Assembly (NCBI GenBank): GCA_047636995.1
Contig: JBLIGQ010000001.1
Location: 124,001-188,000 of the forward strand
Direction of reading: 5' to 3'
Length of the DNA stretch: 64,000 bases
Origin: JAQWQB01 sp047636995
GTDB lineage: Bacteria; Bacteroidota; Bacteroidia; Flavobacteriales_D; Sanyastnellaceae
Positions 53,443-61,632 of the stretch are shown one piece after another; the first letter of the stretch is position 1; each line of letters starts with the position of its first letter. The notes below the pieces were generated by a model. It was not told where the DNA came from. It was given only the letters and a program-made list of their open reading frames with translations, and did no database searches. A program made the translations under genes and the position numbers.

Positions 53443-54171
53443 ATGCGCAGAAAGATTGTAATATTCGCCTTAGCGATTTCAGGCATGTTCGCATCAACTT
53501 CATCATTGGCTCAATTCACCCAAGAAAAAAGCATTTCACCGAGCGATGTTGAAATCCAAAAGCAAGTCATGAATTTATCTGTGTTTGACGCAGAATCAAA
53601 ACAGGCGATGGTTGCTAATGTAGCAGTTGCTGGATTAAACCCCCGAAAACCAGTTGTCTTTCAATCAATCGCAGACACCACTTTTGAAATTAGAAATTAT
53701 AGACTTTACACCGTTTCCTGTGTAAAGGAAGGGTATATGTATTACTCTGAAAAGTTTTGGCCAGAAGAAAAAAGTGTTCACGAGCAGGATGTTGAGCTCA
53801 AGAAACTATCTGTTGGACTCAGAACAGATGTACGTGATATTACCTTCTTAGGAAACAAAACAGAAATATACCACAAGTCCAAGCCGGCCCTCGAAGACTT
53901 AATTCAATTCATGCGCATCAATCCAACCGTAAAGATCGCTGTCACTGGACATGTTAATGGCCCAGACAATTCTCGCAGTGATAAATTCTATACCAATGCA
54001 AGCATTGAACGAGCTGAAAAGGTAATAGAATACTTGGTTGAACATGGCGTTCAAGTTGAAAGGCTCCAAGCCAGAGGAATGGGCAACTCAGAAATGCTCT
54101 ACCCAGACCCCTCAACTGATTGGCAAAATGAAGCCAATAGAAGAATTGAAATAGTGATCACAGCCATTTAA
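53443..54171 (+). CDS. OmpA-family peptidoglycan-associated protein
   Basis: 242 residues from the ATG at 53443, giving a signal peptide ending S-L-A-Q; a TTG-started frame from 53362 would add 27 residues. The N-terminal half (about 25-125) is beta-rich and unassigned. The C-terminal OmpA domain shows V-T-G-H-V-N, A-S-I-E-R-A-E-K-V-I-E-Y-L, R-L-Q-A-R-G-M-G and N-R-R-I-E-I-V-I, with the peptidoglycan-contacting residues. It likely anchors the envelope. Confidence 0.9.
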   Translation: MRRKIVIFALAISGMFASTSSLAQFTQEKSISPSDVEIQKQVMNLSVFDAESKQAMVANVAVAGLNPRKPVVFQSIADTTFEIRNYRLYTVSCVKEGYMYYSEKFWPEEKSVHEQDVELKKLSVGLRTDVRDITFLGNKTEIYHKSKPALEDLIQFMRINPTVKIAVTGHVNGPDNSRSDKFYTNASIERAEKVIEYLVEHGVQVERLQARGMGNSEMLYPDPSTDWQNEANRRIEIVITAI

Positions 54172-54245
54172 ACAAGACCACCCTGCCGTTCACCACCTTT
54201 AACATACGTTCGTACGAAACACCTCTTAAACGATTAGAGTTTAGT

Positions 54246-54253
54246 TAAGTTTG
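54246..54253 (+). promoter_or_regulatory. -7 box upstream of the TolC-like gene
   Basis: TAAGTTTG matches TAnnTTTG exactly, 19 nt before the ATG at 54273. No -33 TTG. A 10-bp perfect palindrome TTCGTACGAA at 54209-54218 lies 27 nt upstream of the box and could be an operator for an efflux regulator. Confidence 0.5.
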
Positions 54254-54272
54254 CAATTGAACCCATCAGATA

Positions 54273-55703
54273 ATGGCGAAAACAAGCTTACTTACACTAC
54301 TGTTCATAGCAGTCATAGGATCCTCTTTTGCACAAGAAGCATGGACCCTTCAAAAATGCATTGATTATGCCTTCCAAAACAACATTCAAATTCAGCAAAG
54401 TCAGCTGAACTTAGAATTGAGTGAAATTGGAAAACAACAAAATTTCGGGGCACTCTTGCCATCACTGAATGCAAGTGCATCACACGGCTATAACTGGGGA
54501 CAAACCATTGACCCTTTTACAAACAGTTTCGCAACAGAGCGCATCAGGAGCAACAGCTTAGGTGCAAACTCTTCATTGACGATCTTCAATGGTTTTCAGA
54601 ACATGAATCGCCTTAAGCAGAGCGATATTGATATTGAAGCCAGAAAAGCCGATTTAGAAGCCCAGCAAAACGACGTTGCACTTAATGTGGCCAACGCATT
54701 CTTATCTGTGCTTTTCCAGCAAGAGTTGTTGCGCATTGCTGCTTCTAATGTTGAAAACACAGACCAGCAATTGCAACGCATCTCTCAGTTGGTTGATGCC
54801 GGTGCTGCTCCAAGAGGAAACCTCCTTGAAATCCAAGCGCAGCGAGGCACAGATCAAGCAAGCCTTATTTCTTCTGAGAATAATCTGAACATCGGCTACC
54901 TCAATTTGAGACAGTTACTCCAAATTCCCGAAGCAGACAAAGATGGTTTTCAACTTGCCGCTCCTGATGCTGACTTGGCTGAATCAATGACGCTCCCTGG
55001 CAATTCTCAAAGTGCTAGCTCAAATGCTTTGAACAACTTCCCGCAAATTAGAAGTGCAGAGGCAGATTTAATAAGTGCAGAAACGAATTTAAAGATTGCC
55101 CGCGGTGGCTTGTCCCCAAGATTCAGCATGAGCTACTCTTATGGTTCAGGATACTCTGGTGCTGCCAGGCTGCCCGTTGGAGACCCAATCCTCTCAGAAA
55201 CACCTATCGGATTTGTACAAGGAACAAATGAAGTCGTTGTGGTGCCAAACATCTCTTACAACGCATTTGAGACAAAAGCATTCGGTAATCAGATTCGGGA
55301 CAATGTAAATTCAAGTTTGTTCTTCAGTCTTTCCATTCCTCTGTTCAATGGATTTTCAACGAAGAGCACTATTGAACGCGCTCAAGTGAACCAAAAAAGC
55401 GCTTCACTTCAGTTGGAGTCTACACGCTTATTATTAGAGCAAAACATCCAATCTGCTTATGCTGATGCCCTTGCTGCTCTAAACAATTACCGCGCCGCAC
55501 AAACTGCCGTAGAATCAGCTGAACTCGCCATGGAATACGCTAGCATTCGCTTTGAAGAAGGCGCTTCTAACATTACAGATTACACACAGGCTAGAGTTCG
55601 ACTTGATAACGCACGCTCAAACCTCATCCGCAACAAGTACGATTACATCTTCCGTGTGAAAGTTATAGAATTTTACATGGGACAACCTCTAACCTTCCGC
55701 TAA
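54273..55703 (+). CDS. TolC-family outer membrane efflux protein
   Basis: 476 residues; signal peptide about 1-20 (S-F-A-Q). Two OEP repeats of long coiled-coil helices, with W-T-L-Q-K-C-I-D-Y-A-F-Q-N-N at the start of the first repeat and N-I-T-D-Y-T-Q-A-R-V-R-L-D-N-A in the second. TolC channels work with a periplasmic adaptor and an inner-membrane pump. The adaptor gene follows 1 nt downstream, but no pump gene does. Confidence 0.95.
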   Translation: MAKTSLLTLLFIAVIGSSFAQEAWTLQKCIDYAFQNNIQIQQSQLNLELSEIGKQQNFGALLPSLNASASHGYNWGQTIDPFTNSFATERIRSNSLGANSSLTIFNGFQNMNRLKQSDIDIEARKADLEAQQNDVALNVANAFLSVLFQQELLRIAASNVENTDQQLQRISQLVDAGAAPRGNLLEIQAQRGTDQASLISSENNLNIGYLNLRQLLQIPEADKDGFQLAAPDADLAESMTLPGNSQSASSNALNNFPQIRSAEADLISAETNLKIARGGLSPRFSMSYSYGSGYSGAARLPVGDPILSETPIGFVQGTNEVVVVPNISYNAFETKAFGNQIRDNVNSSLFFSLSIPLFNGFSTKSTIERAQVNQKSASLQLESTRLLLEQNIQSAYADALAALNNYRAAQTAVESAELAMEYASIRFEEGASNITDYTQARVRLDNARSNLIRNKYDYIFRVKVIEFYMGQPLTFR

Positions 55704-55704
55704 A

Positions 55705-57066
55705 ATGAAGAAGTCAACACGCAATATTCTCATACTAGTTGGTGTCATTCTAGTACTCATTATTCTCGCTGTAATATTCGGGGGAAAAAGAGAAAACACT
55801 ACTGTCACAACCTCTGAAGTGATCACCCGCACCATTATTGAAACCGTTTCAGCAAGTGGGAAAATTCAACCAGAGGTAGAAGTAAAGATCACCGCTGAAG
55901 TAAGTGGATTGATCCTAGAGCTTCCTGTTTTCGAAGGTGATCTCGTTGAGAAAGGTGACCTCTTAGTAGGCATCAATCCAGACATCTACATTTCTGCCAC
56001 AAGCAGAGCAGAAGCATCTTTGAACACGTCGAAGTCTAGCCTTTCTAGCGCAAGAGCGCGAAAAGCGCAAGCAGATGCCCAGTTCATTGCAGCAGAGCTT
56101 GCTTACAACAGATCGACACAACTGTTCGATCAAGGCGCTGTTTCTAGAGCTGATTATGACCAAGCCGTTTCTTCTTTCGAAGTGAGTAAAGCTGAAATCA
56201 CCGCAGCAGAAGAAAGCATCAATGCAGCAGTATTTCAAATTAAAAGCGCTCAAGCTTCACGAAACGAAGCTGCAGATAACCTAAAACGAACAACCATTCT
56301 TGCTCCGCAATCAGGGATCGTGACTGCTTTAACAAAAGAAGTAGGCGAATCTGTTCAAGGAACAGGAATGATGCAAGGAGAAACCATCATGAAGGTTTCT
56401 GACTTAAGCAGAATGGAAGTTAATGTAGAAGTCAATGAAAGTGACATTGTACGAGTTGCAGTTGGAGACACAGCCCTTGTTGAAGTAGATGCCTACCTAG
56501 ACGAGAAGTTCAAAGGAGTTGTAACTGAAATTAGCAACACCGCTTTGAACGCACTTGACAACAACACCTTGAACATGAATCAGGTGACCAATTTCAGCGT
56601 GAAGATTCGAATTCTTCCTGAAAGCTATTCCCACCTGACTGATGGAAAACCTTCAAATTACGCCGCATTTAGGCCCGGCATGTCTGCCACCGTCGAAATC
56701 AATACAGCCAAAGCAGAGAACATCTTGGCCATTCCTATTAAGGGCGTCACGACCCGCCAAGACACCGCTTCGAACTCTTATTCGAAGTACATCAAAAAGG
56801 CAGATGAAACGGATGATGACGGCGCTGAAGAAGACAAAGATGACTTGATCTGTGTCTTTGTACTACAAGACGGCAAAGCTCAAATTAGAGTCATTGAAAC
56901 AGGTGTTCAAGACAATAAATTTATCCAGATAAAGTCTGGATTAAAGAAAGGCGATGTGGTAATTTCTGGACCGTATGATCAAGTATCACGTATTCTAAAG
57001 AGCGGTGCTCGGGTGGAAACGAAGTCTTCTTCTAAAGGGGAAAAATCAACGTCTGAGGAAGAATGA
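55705..57066 (+). CDS. Periplasmic adaptor (membrane fusion) protein, HlyD/MacA type
   Basis: 453 residues. N-terminal membrane anchor at about 8-27; biotinyl-lipoyl-like halves around V-S-A-S-G-K-I-Q-P and A-P-Q-S-G-I-V; a long alpha-hairpin between them (about 95-195); then a beta-barrel domain and a C-terminal charged tail (D-E-T-D-D-D-G-A-E-E-D-K in a loop). It should connect the TolC-like channel to an ABC or RND pump encoded elsewhere. It overlaps tsaB by 4 nt. Confidence 0.93.
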   Translation: MKKSTRNILILVGVILVLIILAVIFGGKRENTTVTTSEVITRTIIETVSASGKIQPEVEVKITAEVSGLILELPVFEGDLVEKGDLLVGINPDIYISATSRAEASLNTSKSSLSSARARKAQADAQFIAAELAYNRSTQLFDQGAVSRADYDQAVSSFEVSKAEITAAEESINAAVFQIKSAQASRNEAADNLKRTTILAPQSGIVTALTKEVGESVQGTGMMQGETIMKVSDLSRMEVNVEVNESDIVRVAVGDTALVEVDAYLDEKFKGVVTEISNTALNALDNNTLNMNQVTNFSVKIRILPESYSHLTDGKPSNYAAFRPGMSATVEINTAKAENILAIPIKGVTTRQDTASNSYSKYIKKADETDDDGAEEDKDDLICVFVLQDGKAQIRVIETGVQDNKFIQIKSGLKKGDVVISGPYDQVSRILKSGARVETKSSSKGEKSTSEEE

Positions 57067-57722
57067 ATCACATCTTGTGCATTGAGACATCAGGCACCAA
57101 CTGTTCAGTTGCGCTGGTTTCAGAATCAGGTGTTATAAAGGAGTTGGAAGAACGAAGCGAAAGCTACATTCATGCAGAACGTCTTCACGTTCTCATTGAA
57201 GACCTCCTCCAACATACTGATAAAAAACTGGAGGCCATAGCTGTAAGCAAAGGCCCTGGGTCTTATACAGGCTTGCGCATTGGTGTGGCGGCAGCAAAAG
57301 GTTTGTGTTTCGCCCTAGACTTGCCGCTCATCGGAATAGAAACTCCGTTACATATGGCTTTTGGCGCCATAGAACGCAATCCTGGTTATGATTTCTACGT
57401 TCCTCTACTAGACGCACGCAGAATGGAAGTTTATTCAGCTACTTACACCAGCACGATGCAAGAAGTGAGCGAAACAAAAGCATTGATCATTGAAGAAGGT
57501 TGTTCCTTCTTCCCTGCGAATGCCTTGTTCTTTGGAGACGGTGCTGAAAAATGCGAACCCCTGCTTGAAGGCACCTTCTTAACTGACGTTTTCCCAACAG
57601 CGGCAGACATGCGTTCCCTTGCCTTTGAACGGTTCAAAGTGCAGGCTTTTGAAGACACAGCGTACTTTGAGCCCTTCTACTTAAAGGACTTTATAGCAGG
57701 AAAACCAAAATCTGCTTTTTGA
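57063..57722 (+). CDS. tsaB: tRNA threonylcarbamoyladenosine biosynthesis protein TsaB
   Basis: 219 residues. TsaB is the inactive Hsp70-fold partner of TsaD in making t6A at tRNA position 37. E-T-S-G-T-N-C-S-V-A-L-V at the N-terminus and K-G-P-G-S-Y-T-G-L-R-I-G at about residues 62-73 are diagnostic. The ATG overlaps the adaptor stop (ATGA). The next gene starts 16 nt later. Confidence 0.95.
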   Translation: MNHILCIETSGTNCSVALVSESGVIKELEERSESYIHAERLHVLIEDLLQHTDKKLEAIAVSKGPGSYTGLRIGVAAAKGLCFALDLPLIGIETPLHMAFGAIERNPGYDFYVPLLDARRMEVYSATYTSTMQEVSETKALIIEEGCSFFPANALFFGDGAEKCEPLLEGTFLTDVFPTAADMRSLAFERFKVQAFEDTAYFEPFYLKDFIAGKPKSAF

Positions 57723-57726
57723 ACCT

Positions 57727-57734
57727 TATATTTG
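57727..57734 (+). promoter_or_regulatory. -7 box 4 nt before a start codon
   Basis: TATATTTG, an exact TAnnTTTG match, lies between tsaB and the following gene, with its last base 4 nt before the ATG at 57739. A transcript from here would be leaderless. No -33 TTG is seen. Confidence 0.4.
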
Positions 57735-57738
57735 GTTT

Positions 57739-58155
57739 ATGAAACGAACAGGATTCCTTCTTTTAATCTTGGCATTTATCACCCTCGGGTCTAAGTGCAA
57801 CCGAGACAATCGGGTTCCATATGTCCAGACCAATTTCACCTTGAACTTGAATCTCCCCGGTTACATTGACCTCACAGTTCCAACGGGCTGGATTACGGTC
57901 AGCGGCGGCTCACGAGGTATTTTAATTTACAGAGTGAACAATGATACCTTTATGGCATATGATCGCCATTCGACCTATGACGTTGAAAGCAGCTGCAGAG
58001 TAGATGTGTTAGAAGACAACATTACCGTAACGGATCCTTGTTCAGAATCAGAATGGCTGATCATTGATGGCTCTGTTCTCTCTGAACCCGCTACTTTTCC
58101 TTTGCAGCAGTACAACGTTTCCTGGAACTCTCCAAACCTCCGTGTTTACAACTAA
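57739..58155 (+). CDS. Small exported protein, Rieske-like fold without cluster ligands
   Basis: 138 residues. N-terminal signal with a Cys at about residue 20 (L-G-S-K-C), a possible lipoprotein. P-G-Y-I-D-L-T-V-P-T-G-W-I-T-V, F-M-A-Y-D-R-H and L-I-I-D-G-S-V with P-L-Q-Q-Y resemble Rieske-type lipoproteins, but the cluster motifs C-x-H and C-x-x-H are not present: R-H-S-T-Y and D-P-C-S-E-S-E-W stand in their place. It probably does not bind a 2Fe-2S cluster. Function unknown. Confidence 0.6.
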   Translation: MKRTGFLLLILAFITLGSKCNRDNRVPYVQTNFTLNLNLPGYIDLTVPTGWITVSGGSRGILIYRVNNDTFMAYDRHSTYDVESSCRVDVLEDNITVTDPCSESEWLIIDGSVLSEPATFPLQQYNVSWNSPNLRVYN

Positions 58156-58258
58156 CATCACCGTTAGCCCCTCTCTTTTAGCTTATTAAAGCTGGAAGTA
58201 TCGTTTTTATTCTCCAACTTTATTTCTCCGATGTCCAGTGCAAACTCATTTTAAAACA

Positions 58259-58381
58259 ATGAAGCGCCTGAACAATCTATCTCTAAACTTCGTGGGGAGA
58301 GTTGCCTCTCCAATGGTATTGAATGTTTCGCGCCTTTCATTGTGTTCTTTGATTCATCACATTAAAACACAAACTCTATGA
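58259..58381 (+). CDS. Candidate 40-aa small ORF coupled to the next gene
   Basis: ATG at 58259 to TGA at 58379-58381 encodes 40 residues beginning M-K-R-L-N-N-L-S and ending I-K-T-Q-T-L. Its stop overlaps the start codon at 58378 (ATGA), the coupling pattern seen elsewhere in the window. It contains a 6-bp perfect hairpin (GGAGAG, loop TTGC, CTCTCC at 58296-58311). No family is recognised; it may be a leader peptide or chance. Confidence 0.22.
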   Translation: MKRLNNLSLNFVGRVASPMVLNVSRLSLCSLIHHIKTQTL

Positions 58382-58971
58382 AAACGTTAATCACATCCGT
58401 GGCCCTGCTCTTGACCATCAGTGTAAGTTGTCAACTGGAGTTGACTTCCATTGGTCTTAATGCAAAAACAGACCGATTGAATTTCAAAGACTCACAGATG
58501 CTGGGCTATGAACTCACTCTGCAAATGGTAATTAACAATCACTTTCTATTAAATACAGAGTATTCTCAATTAGACCCTTCATTCTCTGAGTTTACCCCTT
58601 TCTACGGTCCTGAATTAGGTACATTCCCTGATGAGATATGCACGCTAGGAGGCAACATTGGATACCGTTTCACCCCACATGAGCAATTCGCATTTGATCT
58701 TACAGGAGGCTTATTTTACTATAAATTCAATGAACGGGTTGTCTATGACACACAAGAAGTTCCCAACGGATGGTTCCCTTACACAGCAGCTATTGACAAA
58801 TGGCAAGCTACCTCAGGTTTGGGCAGTAACCTCACAGTTCGGGCTAACTGGCTCTTTTCAAAATATGTTGGTCTGAACTTTGGAATTGGGATTCAAAACC
58901 ACCAGCACACAGAACCTTACATTCAATTCGGACTGGAAATAGGGAAACTGAGGGGGTTCAAAAACACATAG
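58378..58971 (+). CDS. Outer-membrane beta-barrel-like exported protein
   Basis: 197 residues. Signal peptide with Cys at about residue 18 (S-V-S-C), possibly a lipoprotein. The rest alternates aromatic and glycine-rich strands: L-G-G-N-I-G-Y-R-F, L-T-G-G-L-F-Y-Y-K-F and N-F-G-I-G-I-Q, as in small OMP-beta-barrel proteins. No specific family. A strong bidirectional terminator follows. Confidence 0.7.
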   Translation: MKTLITSVALLLTISVSCQLELTSIGLNAKTDRLNFKDSQMLGYELTLQMVINNHFLLNTEYSQLDPSFSEFTPFYGPELGTFPDEICTLGGNIGYRFTPHEQFAFDLTGGLFYYKFNERVVYDTQEVPNGWFPYTAAIDKWQATSGLGSNLTVRANWLFSKYVGLNFGIGIQNHQHTEPYIQFGLEIGKLRGFKNT

Positions 58972-58975
58972 AAAC

Positions 58976-59012
58976 AAAAAGCCCCGATGAGCAGATGCTC
59001 ATCGGGGCTTTT
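58976..59012. terminator. Bidirectional intrinsic terminator
   Basis: GCCCCGATGAGCA (58981-58993) pairs perfectly with TGCTCATCGGGGC (58996-59008) around a 2-nt centre; A5 on the left (58976-58980) and T4 on the right (59009-59012) extend the stem and serve as U-tracts in both directions. It lies between the plus-strand barrel gene and the minus-strand ahcY. Confidence 0.92.
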
Positions 59013-59029
59013 AATATAAAGTCAATTGC

Positions 59030-60349
59030 TTAGTAGCGATATTGATCAGACTTGAATGGTCCGTTCTTAGGAACACCAATGTAATCTGCTTGCTCATCAG
59101 AAAGCTCATCAAGCTCTACATCGATTTTCGCCAAGTGAAGACGTGCCACCTTTTCGTCTAAGTGCTTAGGAAGAACGTAAACATCGTTGTTGTATGCTTC
59201 ATTGTTATTCCAAAGCTCCATCTGCGCCAAAGTCTGGTTTGTGAAAGAGTTAGACATCACGAATGATGGGTGACCCGTTGCACAACCAAGGTTTACCAAA
59301 CGCCCTTGAGCAAGAAGAATCATCTCCTTTCCTTCAATGGTGTACATGTCTACCTGTGGCTTGATTACGCTCTTCGTAGAACCATAGTTGTTGTCCAACC
59401 ATGCTACGTCAATCTCATTATCGAAGTGACCGATGTTACATACGATAGCTTTGTCACGCATGCTTCGGAAGTGCTTCTCAGAAATAATGTCCTTATTACC
59501 TGTAGCGGTAACAATGATGTCTGCACGTTTCACAGCGTCAACCATTTTCTTTACTTCGTATCCGTCCATTGCAGCTTGAAGCGCACAGATTGGATCGATT
59601 TCAGAAACGATTACACGGCAACCTGCGTTGCGAAGTGAATCAGCAGAACCTTTACCTACATCACCATAACCAGCAACTGCTGCAACTTTTCCGGCCATCA
59701 TGATGTCAGTAGCACGACGAATCGCATCTACACAACTTTCACGACATCCGTATTTGTTGTCAAACTTAGACTTGGTTACAGAATCATTTACGTTGATTGC
59801 AGGCATTGTAAGTGTGCCAGCCTTAACGCGGTCATAAAGACGAAGAACACCCGTAGTTGTTTCTTCAGATATTCCTTTAATTTCCTTTGCCAATTCTGGA
59901 TGTTGATCCAGAACGACGTTCGTCAAATCACCACCATCATCCAAGATCATGTTCAAAGGCTTGCGATCTTCTCCAAAGTAGAGCGTTTGCTCAATGCACC
60001 ACTCATATTCTTCTTCAGACATATCCTTCCATGCAAACACAGGAACACCCGTAACTGCAATTGCTGCAGCTGCTTGATCTTGTGTTGAAAAGATATTGCA
60101 AGAAGACCATTGTACTTCTGCTCCCAGCTCAACAAGTGTTTCGATAAGAACTGCAGTTTGAATAGTCATGTGCAAACATCCTGCGATACGTGCACCTTTC
60201 AATGGCTTTGAAGCGCCAAATTCTTCGCGAAGTGACATTAGACCTGGCATCTCTGCCTCAGCCAAATGAATTTCTTTACGACCCCAATCAGCGAGGGTGA
60301 TGTCTTTTACCTTGTAAGGAAGGACTGTGTTTTGTGTTGTTACACTCAT
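59030..60349 (-). CDS. ahcY: Adenosylhomocysteinase (S-adenosylhomocysteine hydrolase)
   Basis: 439 residues from the ATG at 60349; the frame upstream to 60508 contains the promoter and is not coding. It splits S-adenosylhomocysteine into adenosine and homocysteine, relieving inhibition of methyltransferases. G-C-L-H-M-T-I-Q-T-A-V-L near the start, the NAD-binding G-Y-G-D-V-G-K-G-S-A at about residues 228-237 and the C-terminal K-S-D-Q-Y-R-Y are family marks. No SAH riboswitch was recognised in the leader. Confidence 0.97.
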   Translation of the reverse strand: MSVTTQNTVLPYKVKDITLADWGRKEIHLAEAEMPGLMSLREEFGASKPLKGARIAGCLHMTIQTAVLIETLVELGAEVQWSSCNIFSTQDQAAAAIAVTGVPVFAWKDMSEEEYEWCIEQTLYFGEDRKPLNMILDDGGDLTNVVLDQHPELAKEIKGISEETTTGVLRLYDRVKAGTLTMPAINVNDSVTKSKFDNKYGCRESCVDAIRRATDIMMAGKVAAVAGYGDVGKGSADSLRNAGCRVIVSEIDPICALQAAMDGYEVKKMVDAVKRADIIVTATGNKDIISEKHFRSMRDKAIVCNIGHFDNEIDVAWLDNNYGSTKSVIKPQVDMYTIEGKEMILLAQGRLVNLGCATGHPSFVMSNSFTNQTLAQMELWNNNEAYNNDVYVLPKHLDEKVARLHLAKIDVELDELSDEQADYIGVPKNGPFKSDQYRY

Positions 60350-60383
60350 TTCAATTATTGCTTTTCTGTTGGAATTCAGACTG

Positions 60384-60391
60384 CAAAGATA
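60384..60391 (-). promoter_or_regulatory. ahcY -7 box
   Basis: On the minus strand TATCTTTG (plus-strand CAAAGATA) is an exact -7 box, 34 nt before the ahcY ATG. The -33 position has TTA rather than TTG. Likely the ahcY promoter. Confidence 0.55.
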
Positions 60392-60529
60392 CGTTTTTCC
60401 GTTAACATCATCTATCACGGAGACCTCACTTGCAGACTGTTGCAATTCATTTACAAGTTTCGCACTGATTTGTTTCATAAAAAGTGCTGAAGAACTGAAA
60501 TAAAGCACAAATCAACCGAACTGATTTTA

Positions 60530-60537
60530 TACTTTTA
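60530..60537 (+). promoter_or_regulatory. -7 box 4 nt before the phosphopantetheinyl transferase start codon
   Basis: TACTTTTA matches TAnnTTTG at 7 of 8 and ends 4 nt before the ATG at 60542, again predicting a leaderless or near-leaderless transcript. No -33 TTG. Confidence 0.35.
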
Positions 60538-60541
60538 ATCC

Positions 60542-61171
60542 ATGCCATTGATTGTCCAAATTGAATTCCCCGAAAACACCAAGTTAGCATTTTGGCAACT
60601 TGATGAATCTCCAGACGAATTGTTCCATGATTCACCGCTCACAGCGGCTGACGAAGAGGAGTGGAAAACGTTGAAACACATTAAACGCAAACGCGAATGG
60701 ATTTCTTCTAGAGCCGCCTTACGCTCAGGACTCAACTCAAAAGAGGAGGTCTTGTACTTGCCAAACGGAAAGCCCTACATGGAAAAGCAAGCCTTATCAT
60801 TTTCACACTGTCTTCCAATTGCAGGTGCTTTGACCCATCCTACATTTGCTGGATTCGATATCCAATCTCCTGACCCGAAAATAGAGGTCATCAAAGCAAA
60901 ATTCGCCAACCCTCCTGAACTGGAGGCTGCAGAACAATCTAGTTCACCCTTAGATTACTTAACAATTATTTGGAGCGCGAAAGAAGCCATCTTCAAAGTC
61001 TATGGCGAAAACTTGGCCTTTGCAGATGAAATCAACATTCATCCCTTTGATGTAGGAGACCGCTTGCTTACGGCAACAACTACAAGGGAGGGAAAGGAAC
61101 ACGACCATACCCTGCAGGTCATGAAAATCACGAGTCATTGGGTGGTCATTGCCATGCGAGCAACGCCGTAG
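60542..61171 (+). CDS. 4'-phosphopantetheinyl transferase superfamily protein
   Basis: 209 residues. It transfers phosphopantetheine from CoA to carrier proteins. The family motifs are A-G-F-D-I-Q at about residues 100-105 and W-S-A-K-E-A-I-F-K at about 141-149, with Mg-binding Asp and Glu. An N-terminal R-K-R-E-W-I-S-S-R-A segment matches Sfp-like proteins. No PKS/NRPS or acyl carrier protein gene is adjacent, so its target is unknown. Confidence 0.88.
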   Translation: MPLIVQIEFPENTKLAFWQLDESPDELFHDSPLTAADEEEWKTLKHIKRKREWISSRAALRSGLNSKEEVLYLPNGKPYMEKQALSFSHCLPIAGALTHPTFAGFDIQSPDPKIEVIKAKFANPPELEAAEQSSSPLDYLTIIWSAKEAIFKVYGENLAFADEINIHPFDVGDRLLTATTTREGKEHDHTLQVMKITSHWVVIAMRATP

Positions 61172-61272
61172 GAACAAACCTCTGCAGTAGAGGTCAGACG
61201 CCAAGTCTGCCCAAAATCCCGGCCGGCCCTTACCCACCATCCAAAGAAAGCCAGCACAAACGTAAATCCAAC

Positions 61273-61300
61273 AAAAAAAGCCCCTCAATTGAGGAGCTTT
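61273..61300 (-). terminator. rpmH terminator (possibly bidirectional)
   Basis: AAAGCCCCTCAA (61277-61288) and TTGAGGAGCTTT (61289-61300) form a 12-bp inverted repeat with one mismatch. Read on the minus strand it is followed by a seven-U tract (plus-strand A run at 61273-61279). It lies between the convergent transferase and rpmH genes. The remainder of 61172-61272 shows nothing else. Confidence 0.7.
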
Positions 61301-61351
61301 CTATATATCTAATAAAATAGATTCTATCTAAAATCAAGTTAAGCCAAGGGC

Positions 61352-61519
61352 CTAACGCTCGATTCCCTTGTGACGACGTTCGCTAGATACCGTAAGTTTC
61401 TTACGTCCTTTTTTACGACGTGCTGCCAGAACACGACGGCCATTTGGTGTAGCCATGCGACTACGGAATCCGTGTTTGTTGCGACGCTTGCGCTTTGAAG
61501 GTTGAAATGTTCTTTTCAT
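61352..61519 (-). CDS. rpmH: 50S ribosomal protein L34
   Basis: 55 residues, longer than the 44-46 typical of Proteobacteria but usual for Bacteroidota. Starts M-K-R-T-F-Q-P-S-K-R-K-R-R-N-K-H-G-F-R and contains R-M-A-T-P-N-G-R-R-V-L-A-A-R-R, then a C-terminal extension S-S-E-R-R-H-K-G-I-E-R. It is not followed by rnpA or yidD here. A full consensus promoter lies upstream and an intrinsic terminator downstream, so it is a single-gene transcription unit. Confidence 0.98.
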   Translation of the reverse strand: MKRTFQPSKRKRRNKHGFRSRMATPNGRRVLAARRKKGRKKLTVSSERRHKGIER

Positions 61520-61556
61520 CGTAATCTTATTTTAGTACCTTTTCACAAAGGGAGTG

Positions 61557-61586
61557 CAAAGATATAAGTTCTTTCATAAAACACAA
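61557..61586 (-). promoter_or_regulatory. rpmH promoter (full consensus)
   Basis: On the minus strand TTG (plus CAA 61584-61586), 19-nt spacer and TATCTTTG (plus 61557-61564) match the Bacteroidota consensus exactly. The leader is about 33 nt. The best promoter in the window together with that of fahA. Confidence 0.85.
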
Positions 61587-61620
61587 GGGCAAAAGCACAA
61601 AAAAATACTTCTGCAAGTCC

Positions 61621-61628
61621 TACCTTTG
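61621..61628 (+). promoter_or_regulatory. -7 box 4 nt before the ABC exporter GTG codon
   Basis: TACCTTTG is an exact -7 box ending 4 nt before the GTG at 61633. Either the mRNA is leaderless with GTG as start, or translation begins at the in-frame ATG at 61666 after a leader of about 33 nt. The window between the divergent rpmH promoter and this box is only about 35 nt. Confidence 0.5.
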
Positions 61629-61632
61629 CGCT

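Noticed and set aside
60350..60508. N-terminal extension of adenosylhomocysteinase
   Set aside because: The extension contains an exact minus-strand promoter box and exceeds the family N-terminus; the ATG at 60349 fits homologues.
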